Made by a program: the position numbers and the translations under genes
The notes under the pieces: model-generated
What the model was told of the DNA's origin: nothing
What the model saw: only the letters and a program-made list of their open reading frames with translations
Databases searched by the model: none
Source: Liolophura sinensis
Taxonomy: Eukaryota > Mollusca > Polyplacophora > Chitonida > Chitonidae
Length of the DNA stretch: 64,000 nt
Direction: 5' to 3'
NCBI RefSeq assembly: GCF_032854445.1
Contig: NC_088305.1
Location: 16,479,717 to 16,543,716, forward strand
Shown here: positions 56,301-64,000 of the stretch, piece after piece
Layout of the letters: every line of letters starts with the position of its first letter
Position numbering within the stretch: position 1 is the stretch's first letter

Positions 56301-59300
56301 TCTCTGACCTGGTCTCCGCAATTTCGACCGTTAGCTTATATACAACAGATTTAGCTGATCTACATCTGGCGTCTGCCTCCATTAATTCCGATTTTCGGAC
56401 ATACGGAAACCTATTCGTGCCACGGTGAAAAACATATTATGGTAAAAACAGTCGAAATTTAATTTTTTTCTTCCATTGTCTACTTTTTACTCTTCCTCTG
56501 CGTTAACCCATAATAACAATAGCACATCGCCTGGAACTTCACGTGTTGTGCTATTGTGTTGTCCCGCTATTTCTCCGCCCAGCCGCAATTATATGCAGAC
56601 ATAGAATTCACGTGCCAAGGATAACACTAATTCACAAAGTATTTACAAAGGACAGACTTTGCAGATGAAAACCTTACGCAGAAAATAATTGGTCTGAAAA
56701 AAAAAATTCGAAAACAAAGTGGAAATTCCGGGAAGTCTCATTTTTTTAGTTCCGTAACACCAGTAAGCTTCCGTTTCGGTACGGACAACTGTTAGTTGCG
56801 GTGTTTCACTATAACGGATGCCTTTACACCGAATGTAAGCGTTACACAGAAAAGAGATTGAGCACTAAATTACATGAAAAAACACTACGAATTGTAATCC
56901 TTAAGTTAATTTATTGATAAAAAAACCAATGCTTACACTAAAACGGATCTAGCTGACATTTGTTTGAGCGTTTACACGTCACACTCAAGAATTTGGGTGG
57001 GTGGGGGAGAAAAGGAATTTTCCGTACTATACCGGTACTCCACGATAATCGTCTTTTGCTTCACCTTTTATTAGTTAAGTATTTCATTTTTTGGTTTAGA
57101 TTTTGTCTTAATAATTTCATTGACTTGATACTTTTTAAACACAATCAGCTGTGAGCTGTATGGAAATGATCTTACTTTGATGCTACATAAATCAATGTTG
57201 ATCTTTGTGGCTGTGTTTCTGTTTGCTTTCATGTGTTTCACATGATCACGGTCGATTACATCTTTACCGTGTGATTCGTGAACAGTTATAATGACGTTCA
57301 CAGGAAGCCTTCGAAGCGCCACCCTAGCACATGGGGCTTCTCCCTCAAAGGCAGCTGAAGTTTTGGGGGCTAGTCGTGTTACTTAATAAGATTACTAGAG
57401 ACACGGCTTATTTTAAACCGTGTTACGTGGGTGGCCTACAGAACAAAAGGTTCTGTGAAAAGACACTTTTTTTCTTCTAAATTAGATTCGGGTCAAATGT
57501 AAAAGTATGTTCCCCTGAAGTGTTTTCCTTACTTAGTTCCATAGCTCTTTACAAACACCGTTTTTTTTCTCAGGAATTATCTTAAAGTGGATAGCGTTGT
57601 CCTGAGAGTGTGATTCAAACCACTTCCACCATTTTTTTTTGTTCGTTATTTTTTGTCCGCCGACACTTTAGACACCAGATTTGGATTCATAATCAGAGTT
57701 AAATCTGTGAAATTAACTTTTTGGTTAAATATGTTTTTAATTGATTTGAAAGAGCTAACCATGCAATGTAAAGTCAATAATACGCCTCGTTGTATTCTAT
57801 CACAATTTTATTTACGGGTGATTTAATAGTGATATTAGAACATCTATACACTTTTATGTATATCTGAAAGTCTTACCTTCTGTGTATTGTTACAGGTTGA
57901 AAATGACATTCTGTGTATTGTGAACCAATTTGAAATATAATACAAAGGATGTTAGATCTAAACAAAAACGAAGCACAAAAGCAGCACCTACGGGGCAGCA
58001 CCTATCATTGGGTGATTATATCAAGCACCGATATAACTAAGTCGAGCCACGAGTTAATCAGCCAGTGGCTGCGCGGTTGTGTTTGCTAGGCCTTTTCGCA
58101 AGCAATCATGAATGATACGAAGAGTGAGGCGATCGCTGGCTACTGTGAGTTAGGGCTAAAAGACATACGATCTGTGTTAATAATGGATGTGACCAAAGTG
58201 GGAGACACATCAAAATGTCGTATTCCGATTGGCTTATTATGTCGGGATCTTTTTGTATAAGTTTTTCTTCTTTTTTGTAAGGAAAGTGGGGGGGGGGGTG
58301 CTGCTTAAGAAAAGGAAAAATCCCAACAGACAAAAAAAGATAAAAAATAAGAAATAAAAAACGCAGTAAAAACAAAGAAAACCGCCGTGTCCGTTTTACT
58401 GCTCCGTATAAATCCGATAATTGAATGCTTTATACCAAATCTGTTTGCAACTGGAAAGTGACATGTGAGTTTTATTTAAGGGTGACAGAAAATTAATGTG
58501 TTTAAATGGCCTTGGCTAGTGGCTTGTCGTCTGTGGTCGGTTCAATCTTCATCTTCGTCCAGAATATACTTTTGTCCTCTTGGTTTGAGTTCTTCGGCAT
58601 CCAGAAGCTCTTCCAAGCTGTTGTGAATTCAATGTGGGCGATCTCCTGGTTGACTTTCTTGCGATTCCAGAAGCTGCAAATCCTGGCAGACTCTAGATTC
58701 TATTCTACCTCCCCCCCACCCACCGCCCCCGTAGTTACGGCAGTGGGCCAAATCTTCAACTGTATCCCACACTGTTCTTCCATTGATAATGTAATTGATA
58801 TTTTTCTTGATCGGAAGTAAATGACAAATTACAGCACAGCATTTTGTTCTTGTACCTGTCAACTTCATTTGTTAATGCTTTCAATATTAATGCTGACATA
58901 AATCTTTTAACTGCCAACCAGGTTGGACTGAAGCCTTGCTTGTATGCAAGGACTTGTATGGTATTTCAGCCTGATAGTCTTATACAGATCATTTACTAAT
59001 ATATTTTTGTCGTCGAAAAGAGATAATGACTTGCGGTGTATTAAAGACGGCCTCATAAAAGGCACACGAGGGAAATAAGTTAGTGCTTGGGGTTTAACGT
59101 CGTAGCATGAGGGAAAAAAGAAAAGTTATCTGGCTCTGATGATTTAATATGTCGCCTGTGGGTGTTAATTAGCCAATAGAAGTAGCGGGCACATGCTACC
59201 GCCTTCCTGCTCGCTACGGGCAACCTGTCCTAGAGTAGGAACCCTCAGTCCAAAAGATAGCAGTACTTTGATTTAAGATCTATGATATATGTGTTCTTCG

Positions 59301-61025
59301 TTAAACAAATTAGCGTAAAAAAGTCGGTATTTATGGTCTAGGCAAAATGGCAGGACGAAATATTATGTGACGACGACGCGAATCTCGAGTATGCGGCCGG
59401 AATATATGCAAAGTAAAACTGTTCATAAATCTATTAAGTGGGACCAGTGTGTTTGTTGTGCTAATACTGCAATCAAACGTGTAGAGGTGGGCTCTGTGGA
59501 CCACACTATCAGAGGTTAAGAACGTCACAGGAGGCTTTTTCAATTCTAATCACGACTGTTGGAATAACTCTTTTTACCTATGAGTGAAAGATTACTGAAA
59601 TAATGTTTGCAAAAATTCCTTCCTTCTTGTGAACATCAGGAAAAAAGTTGATGTGAGTTCCTAGATACCGTCAGTATGACTCATAAAGCTCACTGTAGTA
59701 TTCAAATATTTAAATGCCTTTCAATACATTTTTCAGTTGTCTGTATGGTTAATCTTACTTCACTTTCTGTTACTTTAAACGATGAGAATGACAACAATAA
59801 ACCAGATGTACTAGTACATATTCAGTGATAAAGTATCTCAAAGGAAGCTTAAGAAGTATAACGTTATATTTTTGTGATGTCGTACTCGCTCTCAATGACA
59901 CAATTCAATGTATCACCATGTTATCAGTGTTAACTAATCAGACGCAAGTTATTTCTATTTCCCGAGAACGCAGCTATTTCCGCTAACGTCACCCGAACAA
60001 CGTGCTGCCTTTTAGACAATGCTAATCTAAGAGGAGTTGTACAGCGGTGATCCTTCTGCAAAGACTCCAGATCTGATTGCATTGGCATATATTTCTGACA
60101 GGCTGTGCAGTACATCATCCCATCCGTTGCGCATCAATACCCCTTATCTGCATAAAATTGGCACAAAAACTAATAACGGAGGCAATTTGTCAAATACTGG
60201 AGGTGAAGAATCTCATATTCCTTGCAAATCGCGTGTGAATTTTGTCTGCGCCAAGACAGAGACAAAAATCAACAATTTCTTCTACTTCATTGCCGTTCAG
60301 TTTTTCATATGGCAGCGGGTGGCTTCCTTGATTTATTAGATTGTCGTTTATAGCCATTCTCAATATATTTTTTAAATTTTTTTACGACGACGTTCAGATT
60401 TTTGTGTGGAGGAAGTGTGGAGGACAAATGGGGATAGTGCAACGACTGGTTGACCTGCATCAGTATAATGGCTCGGGCGGGGCGGCTTACTTGCCTTCGG
60501 TAAGGCGTCTCAGTGAAGCAGCACTAGATAAAAGAGCGGTGGAAATCCGTCCTGCAACAAGGAGGCACATTACATGCACTCTAAGGATTTCTCAGTCCTC
60601 ATATGACTGAAAAGTTGCTATGTACGACGTTAAACCCCAAACACTCACTCTCACAGTGTTATTTATGTACGATGTGACAAAGTTGTACGTGGATATATAA
60701 ATGGCACTGTCTGTTAGCTGAGCACTCTCTGTGGGTGATTACTCAAGCGTTTACACTCTTCTATTTCATCACACATATTCCAGAGGTGTTTAATGATTAT
60801 CGATTCCAAACATCTTTTTCTAACACGTTTCTATGACATAAATTTTACTTACATTTTACTAATGTCGTATATGTTGTAATTGTTTTCCAGATAAGTTACG
60901 TGACAGTCATCGCCCCTTATCTCCTGTTGATCGCTCTCGTCATTCGTGGTGTCACGCTAGAGGGCGCTGGCGACGGGATTCGCTATTACCTGCTACCTGA
61001 CTGGACAAAGCTTGGAGTTGCTAAG
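50213..61025 (+). CDS. SLC6 Na+/Cl--dependent symporter (GABA/taurine/betaine/creatine-like), 5' five exons, frameshifted, gene runs off the right edge
   Basis: Exons 50213-50353, 51608-51739, 52343-52661, 53193-53325 and 60891-61025 encode the N-terminus to TM5. TM1 has [17 protein letters not shown] followed by NGGG (after allowing for the frameshift). TM2 follows with [10 protein letters not shown] and YLEQALGQF. Then come [10 protein letters not shown]3 ([13 protein letters not shown]), and a large extracellular loop 2 with the conserved cysteine pair ([10 protein letters not shown]) and four N-glycosylation sequons (NGT, NAT, NVS, NTT). TM4 ([18 protein letters not shown]) and TM5 ([20 protein letters not shown]) follow. 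Family role: plasma-membrane uptake of neurotransmitters or osmolytes driven by Na+ and Cl-. Loop 2 length and the FWERKVL and [11 protein letters not shown] motifs favour the GABA/taurine/betaine/creatine branch over glycine or monoamine carriers, but the substrate cannot be assigned. Exon 1 has six A's where five keep the frame. TM6-12 exons are not in the window. Confidence 0.9.
50340..50345 (+). other. Frameshift site in SLC6 exon 1 (A6 homopolymer)
   Basis: The conserved NGGG motif and the exon 1/2 phase both require one A fewer. Either a consensus error in a homopolymer or a true null allele/pseudogene. Confidence 0.85.
50650..50792 (+). mobile_element. SINE-A, 5'-truncated, in SLC6 intron 1
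   Basis: 'accttgcggatgaccatggg', 'tttcccccgggctcc', 'gaaatattcatgagtagagc' and an AAACAAATAAATA tail. Confidence 0.8.
50800..51600 (+). other. Rest of SLC6 intron 1
   Basis: Ends in a run of AATCAATGAAT-like short repeats (about 51420-51595), A+T-rich and degenerate. The frame 50797-51087 is not recognisable. Confidence 0.5.
51608..51739 (+). CDS. SLC6 exon 2 (TM2)
   Basis: Acceptor TTTTTTTTGTGCAG, donor GTAAAA; phase 1 in and out. Encodes [20 protein letters not shown] and [20 protein letters not shown], ending PLFQG. Confidence 0.92.
52343..52661 (+). CDS. SLC6 exon 3 (TM3 and extracellular loop 2)
   Basis: Acceptor GATTCCATTTCAG, donor GTACGT; phase 1 in, phase 2 out. Encodes [20 protein letters not shown], then [15 protein letters not shown], four sequons and TEFWE. 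Reading past the donor gives a spurious YVHCP-stop. Confidence 0.93.
52826..52922 (+). mobile_element. SINE-A-like mini-copy, head joined to 3' end
   Basis: tRNA-like head GGCCGAATGGTTAGC joins directly to 'ttgagtacggcgtgaaacac' and an AAATAAATA tail; most of the body is deleted. In SLC6 intron 3. Confidence 0.7.
53193..53325 (+). CDS. SLC6 exon 4 (end of loop 2, TM4)
   Basis: Acceptor TACTGCTTTACAG, donor GTAAGC; phase 2 in, phase 0 out. Encodes [20 protein letters not shown] and [20 protein letters not shown], ending LSGK. Confidence 0.93.
53326..55690 (+). other. SLC6 intron 4, left part
   Basis: Unique sequence. Two near copies of ACCGGTTATA(T/G)TCTGCAAAGC lie at about 53868 and 53911. 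A long A-rich (CAA/A)n tract lies at 55362-55407. Open frames at 54323-54766 overlap on both strands without domains. Confidence 0.5.
55700..56234. mobile_element. Foldback element FB2, related to FB1
   Basis: Arms of about 210 bp (55700-55915 and 56025-56234) are inverted copies. Paired landmarks: CCATTTACCCCTGTGGG / the complement of CCCTACAGGGGTGAATGGG, TTTCGGAAAACACTCAGTTA / its complement near 56195, and CCAAAGGTAAATGT / its complement near 56088. The same blocks (GGAAACAGTCAGTTAC, ATCCCAAAGGTAAGTA, AAAATGGCGGC-type) occur in FB1 in the TARBP2-like gene. Non-coding. Confidence 0.8.
56240..60410 (+). other. SLC6 intron 4, right part
   Basis: Mostly unique and A+T-rich. It holds a poly-G run (58288-58297), a poly-C run (58711-58719), a SINE-B 3' scrap (59083-59106, minus, 'tgcttggggtttaacgtcgt') and several frames with no domain. 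A minus-strand open stretch of about 65 codons without ATG lies at about 58505-58700; unrecognised. Confidence 0.45.
60417..60656 (+). mobile_element. SINE-B, 5'-truncated
   Basis: Starts at 'aatggggatagtgcaacgac', then 'cttgccttcggtaaggcgtc', 'gcggtggaaatccgtcctgc', 'catatgactgaaaagttg', 'gacgttaaaccccaaacac' and a TCACTCTCAC tail. It ends about 240 bp before exon 5. The 89-codon frame 60341-60610 is SINE translation. Confidence 0.88.
60891..61025 (+). CDS. SLC6 exon 5 (TM5)
   Basis: Acceptor TTGTTTTCCAG, donor GTGAGA; phase 0 in and out, 45 codons. Encodes [20 protein letters not shown], then [20 protein letters not shown]. Not visible as a long open frame. It follows a 7.6-kb intron. Confidence 0.93.
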
Positions 61026-61577
61026 GTGAGAAATCATTTTTCTGTTTACTGATTTTACCACTTTCTTAAAATAGTTAATTCGATTATGTATTAACCAGTG
61101 GCACATTTATTTAAATGTTCTTAAATCTCGTCTGCAGTAAATCTTTTAAAGGAGAAAGGCATTATGACTTGTAGTTAAGTCGCTGAAAGACTAGATTTAA
61201 TTTTCCGATTCGGTTTTAAGATTCTATGACCAGTCATATTGGGCATGAAAGTAAATTGCCTATGGTGTTAAAGACATCAGTTTTTTTTTATCTAGGTATA
61301 TCTGCCAGAGATGTAAAACTGTAAAGAAATGCTTAACTCCCAGACAACGATAAGACTCACACAAGATTAAACAAAGAAGCACAAACAATCATAGATAAAT
61401 TAAAGTGATACTTCAGTCCTAAGAAAAGCCAGGCGGAAATATTAAAACGACATGAAGGATACTCTAGGGAATATAGCTAACAGCACGGTTCAAAATGATT
61501 TACGACGAAAAACACTATTTAACTCGAATGAGTGAAAAGTTCTCAAAAACAGAATCTTCGGCAGTAAAATTTTCCTG

Positions 61578-61740
61578 ATGTGACGTGATAATGTTCCTCA
61601 TGTGACGATGAGTCAAGCAGATGTGACGTCAAGTAAGGTAGTTATGCTGGAATGACGTCATGCTCGTTTGAAAGTGCGACGTCATTTGTTGCTATACGTC
61701 AGGGATGACTGACACCAAGTGTTCTTGCATGACGTCACAG
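61578..61740. promoter_or_regulatory. Cluster of CRE/ATF-type TGACGTCA motifs in SLC6 intron 5
   Basis: Three perfect palindromes (61624, 61653, 61730) and partial sites at 61581 (TGACGTGA), 61603 (TGACGATG), 61678 (CGACGTCA) and 61697 (TACGTCAG), all within about 160 bp. CREB/ATF bZIP factors bind TGACGTCA. Spacing is irregular, so this is not a simple tandem repeat. Function is inferred only. Confidence 0.45.
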
Positions 61741-62219
61741 TTCTTCGCACTGCACTAGCTCTTTAAATACATATGTATAATTGAATAATCTAATCTGAAT
61801 AGTACAACATATACACAGTATACAAAGTAATGTAAACAACAAAATGATACCCGGGTGACAATGAGTCGTATGCAAAGCACACAGACGAATGGTTGTATCT
61901 AACATTTCTGCTAGTCACAAACTCTTCCCGTGATAACTGATTAGCAGCAGAGTTCTAAGCCCTTCTGAGAATCCAGCCTTCGGGTCTTGGCACAAAGTGA
62001 TCTTCGGATCAACGCCACCTGATGTGGAATTGATTAAAAGTACGTCACAGTACAAAGAGGCGGTGAGCATATAAGCTCAGAACAGAAGTCTCAAACACAA
62101 GAATAGTGGGCTTCGAAAGGGCTTACTCCATTTGTGATTGTACAGTAAAGGTGTTGTGTCCGCAGATGGAGGAAAGATGCACAAAAACATAACTGACAAT
62201 TATACGAAACATACGAAAG

Positions 62220-62320
62220 TAGGACATTACAGAGTACAGCAACGGCAGAGCACAGTAACGACAGCGTACAGTAACGGCAGCGTACAGTAAAGGCAGAGTA
62301 CAGTAAAGGCAGAGATTTGG
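62220..62320. repeat. Short degenerate repeat, GTA(C)AG-CAACGGCAGAG type
   Basis: About six units of 16-17 bp built on GAGTACAGTAACGGCAGC / AAAGGCAGA. Open minus frames through it are by-products. Confidence 0.6.
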
Positions 62321-62483
62321 AAACGACTGCGTCAAATTGCACGAATGCTTACTAGCTCCCAAAAGAAAATCTCTTAATCTTTTAAAATGGACTTTCCCCG
62401 ACATGCAAACTGACGTTGTCGACTGCTCATTTATAGACTGCAAACTAACACTTGCGGGCTGGACTATATATATATATATATAT

Positions 62484-62496
62484 GTATGTTGTTCGA

Positions 62497-62586
<90 letters not shown>

Positions 62587-62599
62587 TCGAACAACATAC
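62484..62599. repeat. (AT)n palindrome with unique 15-bp arms
   Basis: GTATGTTGTTCGAGC (62484-62498), then (AT) x about 43, then GCTCGAACAACATAC (62585-62599): a perfect 116-bp inverted repeat. Another (AT)n tract abuts on the left (62465-62483). IYIYIY frames are by-products. Confidence 0.95.
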
Positions 62600-63655
62600 T
62601 AGAATCATCTAGTTTCGATGGACATAAATAGTAAAGATGTTTACAACTATTCCTGGTTGATTCTAGAAATGACGACCTATTTGCTATACAGAGAAAGCAC
62701 ATACATTGACAATGAGGGTCCAGAAAGATCGCTCGGGTTAAACGTACTCGAACACAAGGGAAGGCTTTAACATGTCAGATTTAGGTCAAATGCTGACTCG
62801 GTTATCATCAAACAAGCCGAGTTCATTCATAAAGCATAATAATGAAATAAACACAATGAATTACATGCGGAATCATCTCAGTTGTGCAAATCGCTACAAT
62901 CGTTTAACTGAGGTTAATCGTGGCCTGTTGACCCCGATTGAAACCTAAAAAATTGTTCGCAATCACACTTAAACTGACCCATCGACTCTTGTGGGACAGC
63001 TGATTATCCGCTGTAGTAACGTGATTATACACATGTATAATCAAAGACATTCTGTCACAGAAATATGCATACCAGTAATGAAGATCTTTAACGAAGCCGG
63101 GCAAATTAAGATTAGTCTAAATTTATGTATGTCGCCGCTGGCTTCGTGCACAAAAACCACCTGCGACCACTCCGACGATTACCCACCGGTTTTTGGTTGT
63201 CTTAACCAGTCCTGAGCGTAGGTGTGACAAGGTATTTACGTTACTGTTTTCTTTGTTCAAACGTCCTCTTCTAACTGACTTGTGACATTAAACACGGAGT
63301 GTCACGTGAATACGCAGACCTACTGAATGCTAGACAATATTATCTCCAGGCGTCGGAGAGCGAAGAGCTCACAATTCTACAACATGACTTGTTTCAGTGT
63401 TTTGAGACCATGGCGGCGTCCATGAACTTGTATTTACACTGTCTTTGACGAATTGTGATTGACTTACATAGAGCATGAAAAGAAAGTATCGTGTATAATC
63501 AATAAAGACGTAAAGATTTCGATGTTTTTTCTTTGGGGGGGGGGGGTTATATCATTAGTTAACATCGTTTTGAACATTTTCCTTTCTTCTAAAACATAAT
63601 GTCGCAACGACTACTTTAATAAATGAATAATTTCAATTAAAAAGCTGTTTGTAAC
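62600..63655 (+). other. SLC6 intron 5, no further exon seen
   Basis: No TM6-like coding sequence was found between 61026 and 64000, so the next SLC6 exon lies beyond the window. A G-run lies at 63535-63546. Confidence 0.5.
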
Positions 63656-63659
63656 TTAG

Positions 63660-64000
63660 CATAACGAATATATATTGATGCCAGCTTTTTGTGTGTATTC
63701 AGTGAGCGACGTTTCGGTATAGGTACAAACCGTTATCAAGCATAATGATAAGTTGATAACAGCAATGAGTATTTAAACAGAGGCTAAGTTGTTGATTTCA
63801 ACATGTGGACAAAGAGGGAACATACAACAGATTGACAAGGGAGGGTTAAGCAAATGAACAATAGATGAAACATACAATAGACTAAACATACAACAGATAA
63901 ACAATAGACATTGACATTGACAACTATGGGCAAAGGTGTGAGTTGGGATGGGTGGTGGTCTAGGGTCTGCCTGCTGAGATGAGATCGCTGTAGGCAGGGG
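63660..64000 (-). mobile_element. Possible Penelope-like/retrozyme terminal fragment with hammerhead-like motif
   Basis: On the minus strand 63740-63705 reads CTTGATAACGGTTTGTACC then TATACCGAAACGTCGCTC. This resembles the CUGAUGA-stem II-GAAA core of hammerhead ribozymes carried by Penelope-like elements and retrozymes, with GGT/ACC as a possible stem II. The first core block has an extra T and a G-to-A change, so it is probably inactive. Short ACATACAACAGA / ACAATAGACA repeats follow to the window edge. Confidence 0.3.

Noticed and set aside
58505-58870. Minus-strand open stretches (for example [14 protein letters not shown])
   Set aside because: Codon-like but without start, splice support or recognisable domain, and an adjacent frame also looks open. 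It could be a retro-fragment; not callable.
62337-62702. IYIYIY-rich frames
   Set aside because: Translation of (AT)n.

Overview
This is animal nuclear DNA. Genes are split by GT-AG introns, tRNA-derived SINEs and MITE-like elements are scattered throughout, and about a fifth of the window is minisatellite. The SINE families and the intron-rich orthologues suggest a marine lophotrochozoan (mollusc or brachiopod-like), but I cannot fix the species from sequence alone. Long open frames are rare. Most open frames over 60 codons are chance frames or products of tandem repeats whose unit length is a multiple of three.

Three genes are supported. (1) At the left edge, on the minus strand, are the first two coding exons of an ERCC3/XPB-like helicase gene (TFIIH subunit); the rest lies left of the window. 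(2) At 7.4-16.6 kb, on the plus strand, is a complete 7-exon gene for a three-dsRBD protein of the TARBP2/PRKRA/Loquacious family, the Dicer partner. (3) From 50.2 kb to beyond the right edge, on the plus strand, is the 5' part of an SLC6 Na+/Cl- neurotransmitter/osmolyte symporter (GABA/taurine/betaine/creatine-like). Five exons are visible, covering TM1 to TM5. The first carries a one-base insertion in an A-run that breaks the reading frame.

The rest is repeat-rich. Between the divergent ERCC3-like and TARBP2-like genes sits a 2.3-kb array of 49/51-bp units. Intron 1 of the TARBP2-like gene holds a foldback element with arms of about 300 bp, intron 3 a cluster of five SINE copies, and intron 4 a 20-bp x about 53 minisatellite. 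Two more minisatellites lie just after its stop codon. From about 19.5 to 50 kb there is no recognisable host gene. This stretch holds SINEs, a MITE with TA-flanked inverted ends, a Tc1/mariner transposase relic, a GACA/GGCA-rich array, a 36-bp x 62 array that stays open for 746 codons, a 3.3-kb array that grades from 49-bp to 54-bp units, a 34-bp array, and a (CT)n tract running into a 200-N gap. The SLC6 introns hold a second copy of the foldback family, SINEs, a cluster of TGACGTCA motifs and a 116-bp (AT)n palindrome. The last 350 bp resemble the end of a Penelope-like element or retrozyme, with a degenerate hammerhead-like motif.

No prokaryotic features, CRISPR arrays or operons are present. 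The most unusual material is the set of tandem arrays, the foldback family found in introns of both larger genes, and the SLC6 frameshift.
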